Shown here: positions 7,949-17,561 of the stretch, in pieces | Layout: each line of letters begins with the position of its first letter | Numbering within the stretch: the first letter of the stretch is position 1 | Source of the DNA: Vogesella fluminis | Lineage (GTDB): Bacteria > Pseudomonadota > Gammaproteobacteria > Burkholderiales > Chromobacteriaceae | Direction of reading: 5' to 3' | NCBI RefSeq assembly: GCF_014652335.1 | Contig: NZ_BMYP01000004.1 | Location: 54,778-118,777, forward strand | DNA length: 64,000 bases | Notes under the pieces: generated by a model | What the model saw: the letters and a program-made list of their open reading frames with translations, nothing else | Database searches by the model: none | What the model was told of the DNA's origin: nothing | Program-made: the position numbers and the translations under genes

Positions 7949-9072
7949 GCTGATAGCAACTTTCCGGTTTTAAAGGATTCAGGGGTGGCCACCTTGGCCA
8001 GCCACTGGCCGGTAATGGCGTAGTGGCGGCTTTCGGTGGCGTAGAGCATGCCGGGACGGCTGGCGCGCAAGGTGGTGACGCGGTCGTTGACCGGGTCGAT
8101 GATATCGGCGATGGTATCGCCGGCGGCCACGATGGTGCCGGACTGCAAGTGGTAGTGCACCACGCCGGGATGCGGCGCCAGCAGGCTGTCGGAGCCGGCC
8201 AGCGGCGTTGCCGGGTAGCGCAGCTCCGGCAGCGCCGGGGCGGTGCCGGCAATCACGCCGCGGTGCTGCAGGAAGGCGATGATGGCGTCGGCATCCTGTG
8301 CCGCCAGCGCGTGGCTGACGTCGGCCTGGCCGCGCAGCTCGATGGTGACGGCGAGGCAGGCCATGTCGATGGCGGCGTCAAGGTTGGCCGCAGTCGCCAT
8401 GTCGCGCAGTTGCCACCACAGCTGGCTGCAGGCCTCGTCGAACGGGTTGTCGCCGGATTCCTCGGCCAGCAGCGTGGCGGCGGCACCGATATAGCGTGCC
8501 AGCGGTTCGCACTGTTCCCACAGCGGCGTGCCGGTGTACAGGTGCATCGCCGCGGCGCAGTCGCAGTGCAGGTCCAGCACCACGTCGGCGTCACAAGCCA
8601 GCGCCATCAGTGTCTTGCGCTGCGCGGCCAGCTCGCTCGCAGGCGCAATGGCGGCGACCTTGCTGCGTAGCCGCTCGCGGATCAGGCGGGTGTTGGCGCG
8701 GGCGTCCTGGCCCAGTTCCGCTTTCAGCTCGTGAAAAATGTCGGCGGCAAAGGCCGGGTAGTGGCGGTTGAAGTTCTGGCCGCTGGCCAGCTCGAAGCGG
8801 CCCAGCATCACGCTGTTCAGGTTCTGGTCGAGGCCGATCGGGTTGGCGACCGGCACCAGCACCACTTCGCCCTGCAGGTGGCCTTCGGCCTCCAGTGCGG
8901 CCAACCTTTGTTTCAGCTGCCAGGCGGTGAGCATGCCCGGCAGTTCGTCGGCGTGCAGGCTAGCCTGGATGTAGACCTTCTCGCCCTGTCCGGCGCGGCC
9001 AAAGTGAAAACTGCTGATCTGGCGCGCAGTGTTCAGGCTGATGGGCGGCAGCGGATGATCGATTCTGTGCAT
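7945..9072 (-). CDS. aotO: Succinylglutamate desuccinylase/aspartoacylase family protein (AotO-like)
   Basis: This 375-residue zinc hydrolase belongs to the M14-like AstE/aspartoacylase superfamily. The zinc site is visible as H-x-x-E in SLHADELPG and a later His in DLHCD. The C-terminal part ([22 protein letters not shown]) has the beta-rich module common to this subgroup. In Pseudomonas, AotO has the same fold and sits in the same operon position between permease and ATPase genes; its reaction is not established. Deacylation of an arginine or ornithine derivative is only a guess. Two exact dispersed repeat copies lie inside, in opposite orientations (8380-8392 and 8896-8908). Confidence 0.85.
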   Translation of the reverse strand: MHRIDHPLPPISLNTARQISSFHFGRAGQGEKVYIQASLHADELPGMLTAWQLKQRLAALEAEGHLQGEVVLVPVANPIGLDQNLNSVMLGRFELASGQNFNRHYPAFAADIFHELKAELGQDARANTRLIRERLRSKVAAIAPASELAAQRKTLMALACDADVVLDLHCDCAAAMHLYTGTPLWEQCEPLARYIGAAATLLAEESGDNPFDEACSQLWWQLRDMATAANLDAAIDMACLAVTIELRGQADVSHALAAQDADAIIAFLQHRGVIAGTAPALPELRYPATPLAGSDSLLAPHPGVVHYHLQSGTIVAAGDTIADIIDPVNDRVTTLRASRPGMLYATESRHYAITGQWLAKVATPESFKTGKLLSA

Positions 9073-9081
9073 GACGACTCC

Positions 9082-9813
9082 TTAGTGCTTGCGCGGCGCC
9101 AGGTAGGCCAGCCAGCGCTGTTCGGCCTTCTTGAACAGCCAGACCAGGGCAAAGGTCATCACCAGATAGATGCCGGCCACGGTCAGGAACGGCTCGAACG
9201 GCATGTAGGTATCACTGAACACGCGGCGGGCGACACCGGTCAGGTCGGCGAGGGTCACCAGGCCGGCGATCGAGGTCGACTGCATCATCATCACCACTTC
9301 GTTGCTGTAGGCCGGCAGTGCGCGGCGCAGCGCGGACGGGATCACGATGCGGCGCATCATCAGCCACTTGCCCATGCCCATCGCCTTGGCCGCCTCGATT
9401 TCACCGTAGTGGGTGTTGCGGATCTGGCCGGCGAGGATCTCGGTGGTGTAGGCGGCGGTGTTCAGCGTGAACGCCAGGATGGCGCAGACGTAGGCTTCGC
9501 GCAGGTATTCCCACGCCCAGCTGTCACGTACCCAGTCGAACTGCGACAGGCCGTAGTAGATGATGAACAGCTGCACCAAGAGCGGGGTGCCGCGGAACAC
9601 GTAGGTGTACAGCCACACCGGGCGCGCAACCCACTTGTTGCGCGATACCAGCATCAGCGCCATCGGCACCGCCAGCAGCAGGCCGAAGGCCAGCGACAGG
9701 CCGAGCAGTTCCAGCGTCAGTTGCAGGCCGTCGGAGGTGGACATGATCGGGGCGCCGTCAGTGCCGCCGAGGAAGGCCGGGAAGCGTTCGATAATCAGGT
9801 TCAGGTCGATCAC
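9082..9813 (-). CDS. aotM: Arginine/ornithine ABC transporter permease (HisM-type)
   Basis: This inner-membrane permease has 243 residues and about five transmembrane segments. The conserved EAA loop is visible as EIEAAKAMGMGKWLMMRRIVIPSALR. It opens with MIDLNLIIERFPAFLGG and has the HisM-type pattern TLELLGLSLAFGLLLAVPMAL. Its ATG overlaps the stop of the neighbouring permease gene (ATGA), so the two are cotranslated and expected to form a heterodimer. It lies between aotQ and aotO. Confidence 0.9.
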   Translation of the reverse strand: MIDLNLIIERFPAFLGGTDGAPIMSTSDGLQLTLELLGLSLAFGLLLAVPMALMLVSRNKWVARPVWLYTYVFRGTPLLVQLFIIYYGLSQFDWVRDSWAWEYLREAYVCAILAFTLNTAAYTTEILAGQIRNTHYGEIEAAKAMGMGKWLMMRRIVIPSALRRALPAYSNEVVMMMQSTSIAGLVTLADLTGVARRVFSDTYMPFEPFLTVAGIYLVMTFALVWLFKKAEQRWLAYLAPRKH

Positions 9814-10499
9814 AGTTCAGTCTCCCGTACGCCGGTGGAGTAGCGCTTTTCCAGACGCTTGAGGGCAAGATCGGACACGCTGGTGATGGCCAGGAAAATA
9901 CAGCCGACCACGGCGTAGACGGTAAACGGCTCCTGGGTGATGGATTTGGCGGTATCGGCGCGGTACATCACGTCGTTGAGGCCGATCACCGACACCAGGG
10001 CGGTGGATTTCACCAGCACCAGCCAGTTATTGGAGAAGCTCGGCAGCGCGAAGCGCACCATCTGCGGGAAGGTGATGCGCAGGAACACGCGCAGCGGGCT
10101 CATGCCGTAGGCGAGGCCGGCTTCCATCTGGCCTTTGGGCACCGCCATGATGGCGCCGCGGAAGGTCTCGGTCATGTAGGCACCGAAGATGAAGCCGATG
10201 GTCATCACGCCGGCGAAGAAGGAGTTGATCTCCGGTGCTTCCCAGCCCATCTGCGCAAACAGCTCGTTGATCAGCATCTGCACGCCGAAGAACAGCAGCA
10301 GCATCCACACCAGGTCGGGTACGCCGCGCACCACGGTGGAATAGACTTCTGCCAGCCACGCGAGCGGCTTGGATGGCGACATCTTGAACATCGCTCCGAT
10401 CAGGCCCAGTACCACGGACACCAGCAATGCCGACACTGCAACCTGCAGGGTCAGAATGGTGCCTTCCATGATGCTGGGCAGGTAGCCCTGTAGAAACAT
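9810..10499 (-). CDS. aotQ: Arginine/ornithine ABC transporter permease (HisQ-type)
   Basis: This is the partner permease, 229 residues, beginning MFLQGYLPSIMEGTILTLQV with GGAG ten bases upstream. The HisQ-type EAA motif is in EAGLAYGMSPLRVFLRITFPQMVRFALP, and VVRGVPDLVWMLLLFFGVQ matches the family. A longer reading upstream is not supported. It lies 81 bases after the second binding-protein gene, and the gap contains an inverted pair of the dispersed repeat. Confidence 0.9.
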   Translation of the reverse strand: MFLQGYLPSIMEGTILTLQVAVSALLVSVVLGLIGAMFKMSPSKPLAWLAEVYSTVVRGVPDLVWMLLLFFGVQMLINELFAQMGWEAPEINSFFAGVMTIGFIFGAYMTETFRGAIMAVPKGQMEAGLAYGMSPLRVFLRITFPQMVRFALPSFSNNWLVLVKSTALVSVIGLNDVMYRADTAKSITQEPFTVYAVVGCIFLAITSVSDLALKRLEKRYSTGVRETEL

Positions 10500-10528
10500 G
10501 GTATTACTCCGTTTTTTGCGTCTGGACG

Positions 10529-10556
10529 CTGCGGCCAACCTTGGGGTTGGCCGCAG
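10529..10556. repeat. Dispersed repeat, inverted pair between binding protein and permease genes
   Basis: CTGCGGCCAACC and GGTTGGCCGCAG form a perfect 12-bp stem with a TTGG loop. There is no T-run on either side. In the transcript it would be a strong hairpin at the 3' end of the binding-protein cistron. Confidence 0.85.
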
Positions 10557-10580
10557 CAGCACGGTATTGCCCGCTGGCGC

Positions 10581-11345
10581 TTACTTGCCGTAGATGTCGA
10601 AGCTGAAGTACTTCTTCTGGATCTTGTCGTAGCTGCCGTCGGCACGGATCTGCTTCAACGCACCGTTGATGCGTGCCAGCAGTGCCTTGTCGCCCTTGCG
10701 CACGGCAATGCCGGAGCCGACGCCGAAGTATTTCGGATCGTTGTAGTCGGGGCCGACCAGGGCAAAACCCTTGCCGTTCGGGGTCTTGACGAAGTCGGTG
10801 TCACCCACCGCGGCATCGACGAAGGCGGCGTCGACACGACCGGCCTTCAGGTCCATGAACGATTCCGGGGCCTTGCCGTAGCTCACCAGCTGCGCACCCT
10901 GCTTGGCAAAGGTGTCGCGCGCGTATTTTTCCTGGATCGAGGACCGCAGCACGCCGATCTTCTTGCCCTTGAACCAGGCCGCGTTGATCTGGGCGCCTTG
11001 TTTGGCCACCAGGCGGCTGGCCATGTTGTAGTACTTGTCGGAGAAGTCGACCGCCTTCTTGCGCTCTTCGGTGATGTTCATCGACGCGATCACGGCGTCG
11101 AATTTCTTCGCGTTCAGTGCCGGGATGATGCCGTCGAAATCCTGGGGCACGATCTCGCATTTCGCCTTCATCACCGCGCACAGCGCCTGGGCGATGTCAG
11201 GATCGAAGCCGGTCATCTTGCCGTCGGCACCCTGTTTCGAAAACGGCGGGTAGCTGGCATCGGTGGCAAAACGCAGGGTTTCTGCGGACACGGTTGCGGA
11301 CAGGGCAAGGGCAAGCGTGCCTAGCGCGAGCAAAGGCTTCTTCAT
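10581..11345 (-). CDS. Basic amino acid ABC transporter substrate-binding protein (second copy)
   Basis: This periplasmic binding protein of the HisJ/ArgT/AotJ family has 254 residues. The signal peptide is MKKPLLALGTLALALSATVSA, followed by LRFATDASYPPFS. Family motifs DFDGIIPALNAKKFDAVIASM, ITEERKKAVDFS and YGKAPESFMDLKAGRVDA are present. It is closely similar to the next upstream gene, clearly a tandem duplicate that has drifted. Two binding proteins feeding one AotQM-P complex would widen the substrate range, for example arginine against ornithine or lysine. Which copy binds what cannot be told. Confidence 0.9.
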   Translation of the reverse strand: MKKPLLALGTLALALSATVSAETLRFATDASYPPFSKQGADGKMTGFDPDIAQALCAVMKAKCEIVPQDFDGIIPALNAKKFDAVIASMNITEERKKAVDFSDKYYNMASRLVAKQGAQINAAWFKGKKIGVLRSSIQEKYARDTFAKQGAQLVSYGKAPESFMDLKAGRVDAAFVDAAVGDTDFVKTPNGKGFALVGPDYNDPKYFGVGSGIAVRKGDKALLARINGALKQIRADGSYDKIQKKYFSFDIYGK

Positions 11346-11380
11346 GGATTCTCCGACAGGATATTTTTATAGGTGTGAAA

Positions 11381-11406
11381 ACCCCGCCTTCGGCTGAGGG
11401 CGGGGT
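11381..11406 (-). terminator. Intercistronic hairpin between the two binding-protein genes
   Basis: ACCCCGCC (11381-11388) pairs with GGGCGGGGT region (11398-11406). On the transcribed reverse strand the stem is followed by TTTTC. A partial terminator here would give more mRNA for the first binding protein than for the downstream genes, a common pattern in binding-protein operons. Confidence 0.65.
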
Positions 11407-11415
11407 AGGGGTGGC

Positions 11416-12174
11416 TTAGTTGCCGTACACGTTAAAGCTGAAGTACTTGTCCTGTACTTTCTTGTAGCTGCCGTCCTTGCGGATCTGGGCGATGGCCTGG
11501 TTCAGGCGCTCGGTCAGCTGCTTGTTGCCTTTTTTCACGGCAATGCCGGCACCGTAGCCGAAGTACTTGCTATCGCTGTATTCCGGGCCGACGAAGGCAA
11601 AGCCCTTACCTTGGGCGGATTTCAGGAAGTCGGTTTCACCTACCACCGAATCGACGAACATGCCGTCGATACGGCCGGATTTCAGGTCGAGGAAACCTTC
11701 TGGTGCCTTGCCGTAGGAAACGATGGTGGCGCCGCTCTTGCCCCAGAAATCCTTGGCGAATTTTTCCTGGGTGGATGCGCGCAGCGCACCGATCTTCTTG
11801 CCCTTGAATGCGGCCTGGTCGACCTTGGTGCCGGCCCTGGCGATCATGCGGCTGGGCGTGTTGTAGTACTTGTTGCTGAAATCGACCGCCTTCTTGCGCT
11901 CATCGGTGATCGACATCGACGACAGGATGGCATCGAACTTGTTGGCGTTCAGTGCCGGGATCAGGCCGTCCCAGTCCTGCGGCACGATCTGGCAGGTAAC
12001 TTTCATTGCGTTGCACAGCGCGTAGGCGATGTCCACGTCGAAGCCCTGCAGCTTGCCGTCGGCACCCTGCTTGGCGAACGGCGGGTAGTTGCCGTCGATG
12101 CCGAAGCGGACGGTGTCGGCGTGGGCGGTGACGGCAGTCATGGCGAGTGCAGCCAGAACAAATGCTTTTTTCAT
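11416..12174 (-). CDS. aotJ: Arginine/ornithine ABC transporter substrate-binding protein
   Basis: This is the first gene of the transport operon, 252 residues. It has a signal peptide (MKKAFVLAALAMTAVTAHA) and the sequence DTVRFGIDGNYPPFAKQGADG. Ligand-site motifs match the HisJ/ArgT/AotJ group: DWDGLIPALNANKFDAILSSMSIT, RKKAVDFSNKYYNTP, and GYGAGIAVKKGN. An AGAGAG ribosome site precedes the ATG. It is followed by a hairpin and a second, paralogous binding protein. It is the likely aotJ counterpart because it heads the operon. Confidence 0.88.
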   Translation of the reverse strand: MKKAFVLAALAMTAVTAHADTVRFGIDGNYPPFAKQGADGKLQGFDVDIAYALCNAMKVTCQIVPQDWDGLIPALNANKFDAILSSMSITDERKKAVDFSNKYYNTPSRMIARAGTKVDQAAFKGKKIGALRASTQEKFAKDFWGKSGATIVSYGKAPEGFLDLKSGRIDGMFVDSVVGETDFLKSAQGKGFAFVGPEYSDSKYFGYGAGIAVKKGNKQLTERLNQAIAQIRKDGSYKKVQDKYFSFNVYGN

Positions 12175-12707
12175 GTGTTTCTATCTCTCTGAAAGTGAAG
12201 GCTTCCCCGGGCAGGAGCATGGCACCCGGGTTGTCACGTGCTGCCGTGCAAACCCCGGTATTTCGAGCCGGTCGCGGCCCTTCCCTTTGGTGCTGGATAA
12301 CGTTTTGTTGTTTTGCCGCCTCCTCTGTCGGGAGGCAGGCAAATGTTGGCACGCAACGCTGCGACGTACAATCCACCACCCGTCATACCCGGGGTCTGCA
12401 CGATGAGGGGGCGCATTCTACCGGTTTTTTGTTTGCTTTGGAAATGCGTTTGATATCAATGAGTTGTTGGGTTATTTCGGCAAAAAAGGTAATGAATGTC
12501 CTATGGTCATTCTGTAATTTGCCGTCGCATTGTTGTAATGGAAAATGTGCAACTGGCACCCTGTCCGACAATCCCCCGCCTTTTGTTTTGTGCAGTGCAG
12601 CCAATGAATATGTACGGGGATGTCGCAAAATGGAAATGCCTTGTCTGTGGCGGCTCTTACAATGCGTCCACACAACACCTGTGTCCTCATAACAAACGAG
12701 AAGCAAC
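12175..12707. other. Long divergent promoter region between aotJ and gdhB
   Basis: This is 533 bases without a convincing gene. It is AT-richer than its surroundings from about 12420 to 12700. It holds the promoters of both operons, a CCCGGG...CCCGGG dyad near 12208-12230 in the aotJ leader, and TGTC-type direct repeats close to gdhB (separate entry). Small open frames in it have no ribosome site and no recognisable sequence. Confidence 0.6.
12621..12662 (+). promoter_or_regulatory. Candidate ArgR (AraC-type) operator upstream of gdhB
   Basis: TGTCGC at 12621 is followed after eight bases by AA, which fits the TGTCGC-N8-AA half-site described for Pseudomonas aeruginosa ArgR. A second TGTC word (TGTCTG) starts exactly 21 bases later at 12642, the direct-repeat spacing expected for two half-sites. 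The second half-site is imperfect. A TACAAT word at 12658-12663 could be a -10 element. In Pseudomonas, gdhB is an ArgR target. Confidence 0.35.
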
Positions 12708-15700
12708 ATGTCGCTTACGAATAAGACCGAATTTGTTGGCCTGATCGCCGATATCCAAGCTGTGGCAGAGCAAAAACTGGCCGATACGGAAAATGCCCGC
12801 CTCAGTAGTTTTATTCCCCTCTACTTTGAAGAGACCGAATCGGAAGATCTGAAGATCTTCTCCGCCCTGGATTTGTTCGGTGCGGCCAATGCACATCTGG
12901 AGTTTGCGCTCAAGCGTGCGCCGGGCCAGATAAAGTCCCGTATCTATAATCCCGATTTCGAGCGGGATGGCTGGCAGAGTACGCACAGCGTGATCGAGAT
13001 CGTGAACGACGACATGCCGTTCCTGATCGACTCCATCGCCATGCTGCTGACCCGTCACAACCTGCACCTGCACCTGCTGGTGCATCCGGTGCTGTCGGTC
13101 GGTCGCGACGCGAACGGCGTGATCGATGCGCTCAAGCGTACCGAAGACCGCTCACTGCCGCTGGAATCCTTCATCCACGTGCAGGTTGACCGCATCAGCG
13201 ACCCGGATGCGCTGCGCGCCTTGCAGCGGGACCTGGAACAGGTGTTGACTTACCTGCGCTGCGTGGTAAACGACGAGCCGAAAATGCGCGAGGTGCTGGC
13301 ACAACTGCGTGCCGACCTTGGCAACGTCAAGGGCGAGCGTGCGGCCGAAGCGGCCGAAGCCGTCGCCTTCCTCGACTGGATGGGCACCAACCACTTCATT
13401 TTCATGGGCTATTGCGACTACGACCTGGTCAAGCGCGACGGCCAGGACAGCCTGAAGATCGTCAAGGACTCCGGGCTCGGCTTCCTGAAGGATCAGGGCG
13501 GCAAGGAATACTCGGAGAGCTTCGAGGCCCTGCCACCAAGCTTGCGCGAGCTGGCGCACCAGCCGCAGCTGATCATCCTCAACAAATCGCAATCCCGCTC
13601 CGTGCTGCACCGTCCGGCCTACATGGACTTTGTCGGCATCAAGCGTTTCAACAGCAAGGGCGAAGTGATCGGCGAGCGCCGCTTCCTCGGCCTGTATACC
13701 GCCAGTGCCTACCAGGCGGCGCCGAAGGACATCCCGCTGCTGCGCCAGAAGGTGACATCGGTGATCAATGCCTGCGACTACGTCGACAACAGCTACAAGG
13801 CCAAGACCCTCGGCTTCGTGCTGGAAAGCTACCCGCGCGACGAGCTGTTTGAGATTCCGGTGGAAACGCTGCAGCCTATCGTGGAAGGCATCGTCAGCCT
13901 GCAGGAGCGCCCGCGCGTGCGCCTGTTCACCCGTGCCGACCGCTACCACCGCTACGTCAGCAGCCTGGTGTATGTGCCGCGTGACAGCTTCAACACCGAA
14001 ATCCGCCTCAAGATCGAAAAAGTGCTGATGAGCGCCTTCAACGGTGCCGCCGCCGAGTTCAGTGTACAGATCAGCGACAGCCCGCTGGCCCGCGTGCACT
14101 ACATCATCCGCGTGCCGGCCGGCCAGCTGCCGCAGTTCCACGAGCACGAGCTGGAAAAAGACATCGCCCGCGTGGTGCGCGGCTGGGAAGAAGAGCTGCA
14201 TCAGCTGCTGCTGGAGGCGCACGGCGAAGAGAAGGGCAACCTGCTGTTCAACCGTTACCGTGGTGCCTTCCCGGTTGCGTACCGTGAAGAATTCGCGGCA
14301 CGCAACGCGGTGCTGGACATCCAGCTGATCGAGGATGCCGCCGAGGTGCACGGTCTGGGCATGAAACTGTACCGCACCTTCCATCGCGGTCAGGGTTACA
14401 ACCTGAAGCTGTTCCGCTGCGGTGAACCGCTGGGCCTGTCCGCCAGCCTGCCGATCCTGGAAAACATGGGCGTGCAGGTGCGCGACGAGCATCCGTACCG
14501 CATCGAGCGCAACAATGCCACCGTGTGGATCAGTGATTTCGGTCTGGAGCTGGGGGCCGCCGCTGAGGCGATGCAGGACGAGCTGGTGCAGCAGAACTTC
14601 CAGACGCTGCTCTCCCGCGTATTTGCCCGCGACGTGGAAAACGACGGCTTCAACCGTCTGGCACTGGTAGCCGGCCTCGACTGGCGCGAAATCACGCTGG
14701 TGCGCGCACTGGCGAAATACCTGCGTCAGGGCGGCCTTACCTTCAGTCAGGCCTACATCGAAAACTGCGTTGCGCACTACCCGCAGATCACCAGCCGTCT
14801 GGTGAAACTGTTCACCGCGCGCCTGCACCCGGCCGCATTTGACGACGCCGCTGCGGCCAACCTGCAGGCTGAGCTGAAGGACCTGCTCAATGACGTTGCC
14901 AACCTCGATGAAGACCGTATCCTCAACGGCTTCCTGCAGGTGATCCTGGCTACGCGCCGTACCAACTTCTGGCAGAAGGATGCCCGGGGCGCGTTCAAGT
15001 CCTATGTCTCCTTCAAGCTGGAATCCGGCGCCATTCCGTTCCTGCCGCAGCCACGCCCGCTGTTCGAGATCTGGGTGTACAGCCCGCGTGTCGAAGGCGT
15101 GCACCTGCGCGGTTCCAAAGTCGCCCGTGGCGGCCTGCGCTGGTCCGACCGCATGGAAGACTTCCGCACCGAGGTGCTGGGTCTGGTCAAGGCGCAGATG
15201 GTGAAGAACTCGGTAATCGTGCCGATGGGCTCCAAGGGCGGTTTCGTCGGCAAGCAACTGCCGGCGCCATCCGACCGCGAAGCGTTCATGGCCGAAGGCA
15301 TCGCCTGCTACAAGATCTTCATCTCGGCGCTGCTGGACGTGACTGACAACCTGGTGACCGGCCAGATCATTCCGCCGCAAGACGTGCGCCGCCTGGACCC
15401 GGATGATCCTTACCTAGTGGTGGCTGCCGACAAGGGCACCGCGACCTTCTCCGACATCGCCAACGGCATCTCCGAAGCCTACAACTTCTGGCTCGGCGAC
15501 GCCTTCGCCTCCGGCGGCTCCGCCGGCTACGACCACAAGGGCATGGGCATTACCGCCCGCGGCGCGTGGGAGTCGGTGAAGCGCCACTTCCGTCACCTGG
15601 GTATCAACACCCAGGAGCAGGACTTCACCGTGATCGGCATCGGCGACATGGCCGGCGACGTGTTCGGCAACGGCATGCTGCTGTCCGAGCACATCTGCCT

Positions 15701-17510
15701 GAAGGCCGCGTTCAACCACCTGCACATCTTCCTGGACCCGAACCCCAACGCGGCGGCAAGCTTCGCCGAGCGCGCGCGCCTGTTCAACTTGCCGCGTTCC
15801 AGCTGGGCCGACTACAACCGCGAGCTGATCTCGGAAGGCGGCGGCATCTTCGAGCGCTCCGCCAAGTCCATCCCGCTGTCGCCGCAGGTGAAGGCGTGGC
15901 TGGAAACCGACAAGGACAGCATGGCGCCGAACGAGCTGATCCACGAAATCCTGAAGGCCCGCGCCGACCTGCTGTACAACGGCGGTATCGGTACCTACGT
16001 CAAGGCCTCGGCGCAGAGCCATGCCGATGCCCGCGACCGCGCCTGCGACCCGGTGCGTGTCGATGGTCGCGATCTGCAGGTGCGTGTGGTGGCCGAAGGC
16101 GGCAACCTGACCTGCACCCAGCTGGGCCGTGTCGAATTCGCGCTGTCCGGTGGCCGCATCTGCACCGACGCCATCGACAACTCCGCCGGCGTGGACTGCT
16201 CCGACCACGAAGTCAACATCAAGATCCTGATGGGCGCGGTGATGCAGGCCGGCGACATGACGTTGAAGCAGCGTAACGACCTGCTGGCCGAGATGACCGA
16301 AGAGGTCGGCCACCTGGTACTGCGCAACAACTACCTGCAGACCCAGGTACTGGCGATCAACCGCAGCCACGCCGCGTCGATGCTCAGCGCCCACTCGCGC
16401 ATGATCAGCCACATGGAGAAAACCGGCGAGCTCAATCGCGAGATCGAGTACCTGCCATCGGAAACCCAGATCAACGAGCGTCGCCTCGCGCGCCAGGGCC
16501 TGACGTCGCCGGAAGTGGCCGTACTCCTGGCCTACGGCAAGATCTCGCTGGATCAGGCGATCCTGGCCACCGACGTGCCGGACGATGCCGACTTCCTGCC
16601 GGTGCTGGTCAACTACTTCCCACAGCCGCTGCAGCAGCGCTTCGGGGAAGAGATGCAGCGTCACCACCTGAAACGCGAGATCATCGCCAACCAGCTGGCC
16701 AACCAGATCATCAACCGCATGGGCGTGACCTTCGTGTTCCGCCTGCAGGAAGAGTCGGCGTTCTCCGCCGCCGACATCACCCGCGCCTTCTGGATCGCCA
16801 GCCGCGTGTTCGACGCCGACAGCCTGTGGACGCAGATCGAGGCGCTGGACAACAAGGTATCGGCCGACCTGCAGGTCGACATGATGGTGATGGTGCGTAC
16901 CCTGGTGGAACGCGTGGTGCGCTGGGTACTGCGCAACCGCCGTCCATCCGGTTCGGTCAACGCGGTCATCGCCCAGTACGGGGCCAAGGTACAGGCGCTG
17001 CTGCAGCAACTGCCGCAGCTGATCAGTGCCGAGGTTTATCCGCAGGTTGCCCGTCTGGAAGCCCGCTTCGCCCAGCCGAACGTTCCGGCCGAACTGGCCA
17101 GCGTGCTGGCGCGTCTGGAGTTCGCGGTACCGCTGATGGATATCATCGAGATCGGTGAGGGCAGCGAACTGGCGCTGGACACGATTGCGGCCAACTACCT
17201 GCAGCTGGGCCGCGACCTGCAACTGGACTGGCTGCGTGCTGCCATCACCCAGCTGCCGCGCGACAACCGCTGGCAGTCGCTGGCACGCTCGGCACTGCGT
17301 GACGACCTGTACCGCCAGCACCGCGAGCTGACACGTCGGGCACTGCACGAGGCCAGCGAGACCGCCTTCGTCGATGCCTGGCTGGCACAGCGCGCTGCCG
17401 ATGTCGAGGCTTGCCAGCAGATGTTCGTCGAGCTGCAGTCGTTCGACGTGCTGGACCTGGCGATGTTGTCTGCCGGCATGCGCGAGCTGAATACCCACTT
17501 GCTTGATTAA
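12708..17510 (+). CDS. gdhB: NAD-specific glutamate dehydrogenase, large (1600-residue) type
   Basis: This is the giant NAD-dependent glutamate dehydrogenase that deaminates glutamate to 2-oxoglutarate in amino-acid catabolism. The 1600-residue length matches the family (about 1600-1620). The N-terminal half is regulatory and ACT-like. The catalytic part lies near residues 780-1150, with RGGLRWSDRMEDFRTEVLGL, KNSVIVPMGSKGGFVGKQLP and VAADKGTATFSDIANGI, followed by a nucleotide-binding region (IGIGDMAGDVFGNGMLL). The ribosome site is GAGAAG, 7 bases upstream. It lies divergent from the arginine transport operon. Since arginine breakdown ends in glutamate, the two units form one catabolic module. 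A strong terminator follows. Confidence 0.96.
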   Translation: MSLTNKTEFVGLIADIQAVAEQKLADTENARLSSFIPLYFEETESEDLKIFSALDLFGAANAHLEFALKRAPGQIKSRIYNPDFERDGWQSTHSVIEIVNDDMPFLIDSIAMLLTRHNLHLHLLVHPVLSVGRDANGVIDALKRTEDRSLPLESFIHVQVDRISDPDALRALQRDLEQVLTYLRCVVNDEPKMREVLAQLRADLGNVKGERAAEAAEAVAFLDWMGTNHFIFMGYCDYDLVKRDGQDSLKIVKDSGLGFLKDQGGKEYSESFEALPPSLRELAHQPQLIILNKSQSRSVLHRPAYMDFVGIKRFNSKGEVIGERRFLGLYTASAYQAAPKDIPLLRQKVTSVINACDYVDNSYKAKTLGFVLESYPRDELFEIPVETLQPIVEGIVSLQERPRVRLFTRADRYHRYVSSLVYVPRDSFNTEIRLKIEKVLMSAFNGAAAEFSVQISDSPLARVHYIIRVPAGQLPQFHEHELEKDIARVVRGWEEELHQLLLEAHGEEKGNLLFNRYRGAFPVAYREEFAARNAVLDIQLIEDAAEVHGLGMKLYRTFHRGQGYNLKLFRCGEPLGLSASLPILENMGVQVRDEHPYRIERNNATVWISDFGLELGAAAEAMQDELVQQNFQTLLSRVFARDVENDGFNRLALVAGLDWREITLVRALAKYLRQGGLTFSQAYIENCVAHYPQITSRLVKLFTARLHPAAFDDAAAANLQAELKDLLNDVANLDEDRILNGFLQVILATRRTNFWQKDARGAFKSYVSFKLESGAIPFLPQPRPLFEIWVYSPRVEGVHLRGSKVARGGLRWSDRMEDFRTEVLGLVKAQMVKNSVIVPMGSKGGFVGKQLPAPSDREAFMAEGIACYKIFISALLDVTDNLVTGQIIPPQDVRRLDPDDPYLVVAADKGTATFSDIANGISEAYNFWLGDAFASGGSAGYDHKGMGITARGAWESVKRHFRHLGINTQEQDFTVIGIGDMAGDVFGNGMLLSEHICLKAAFNHLHIFLDPNPNAAASFAERARLFNLPRSSWADYNRELISEGGGIFERSAKSIPLSPQVKAWLETDKDSMAPNELIHEILKARADLLYNGGIGTYVKASAQSHADARDRACDPVRVDGRDLQVRVVAEGGNLTCTQLGRVEFALSGGRICTDAIDNSAGVDCSDHEVNIKILMGAVMQAGDMTLKQRNDLLAEMTEEVGHLVLRNNYLQTQVLAINRSHAASMLSAHSRMISHMEKTGELNREIEYLPSETQINERRLARQGLTSPEVAVLLAYGKISLDQAILATDVPDDADFLPVLVNYFPQPLQQRFGEEMQRHHLKREIIANQLANQIINRMGVTFVFRLQEESAFSAADITRAFWIASRVFDADSLWTQIEALDNKVSADLQVDMMVMVRTLVERVVRWVLRNRRPSGSVNAVIAQYGAKVQALLQQLPQLISAEVYPQVARLEARFAQPNVPAELASVLARLEFAVPLMDIIEIGEGSELALDTIAANYLQLGRDLQLDWLRAAITQLPRDNRWQSLARSALRDDLYRQHRELTRRALHEASETAFVDAWLAQRAADVEACQQMFVELQSFDVLDLAMLSAGMRELNTHLLD

Positions 17511-17535
17511 GTTTCCGTTTCACTACTCCCTTTGA

Positions 17536-17561
17536 AGCCGACCGTAAGGTCGGCTTTTTTT
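17536..17561 (+). terminator. Rho-independent terminator of gdhB
   Basis: AGCCGACC and GGTCGGCT form a perfect 8-bp stem with a GTAA loop, followed by seven T residues, 26 bases after the stop codon. Confidence 0.95.

Noticed and set aside
12175..12707. Several small open frames on both strands in the gdhB-aotJ gap.
   Set aside because: No ribosome sites, no family resemblance, and the base composition is that of a promoter region.
12708..17510. Very long antisense open frames opposite gdhB.
   Set aside because: They are typical shadow frames of a GC-rich gene with strong third-position G/C, with low-complexity His/Gln/Val-rich translations.
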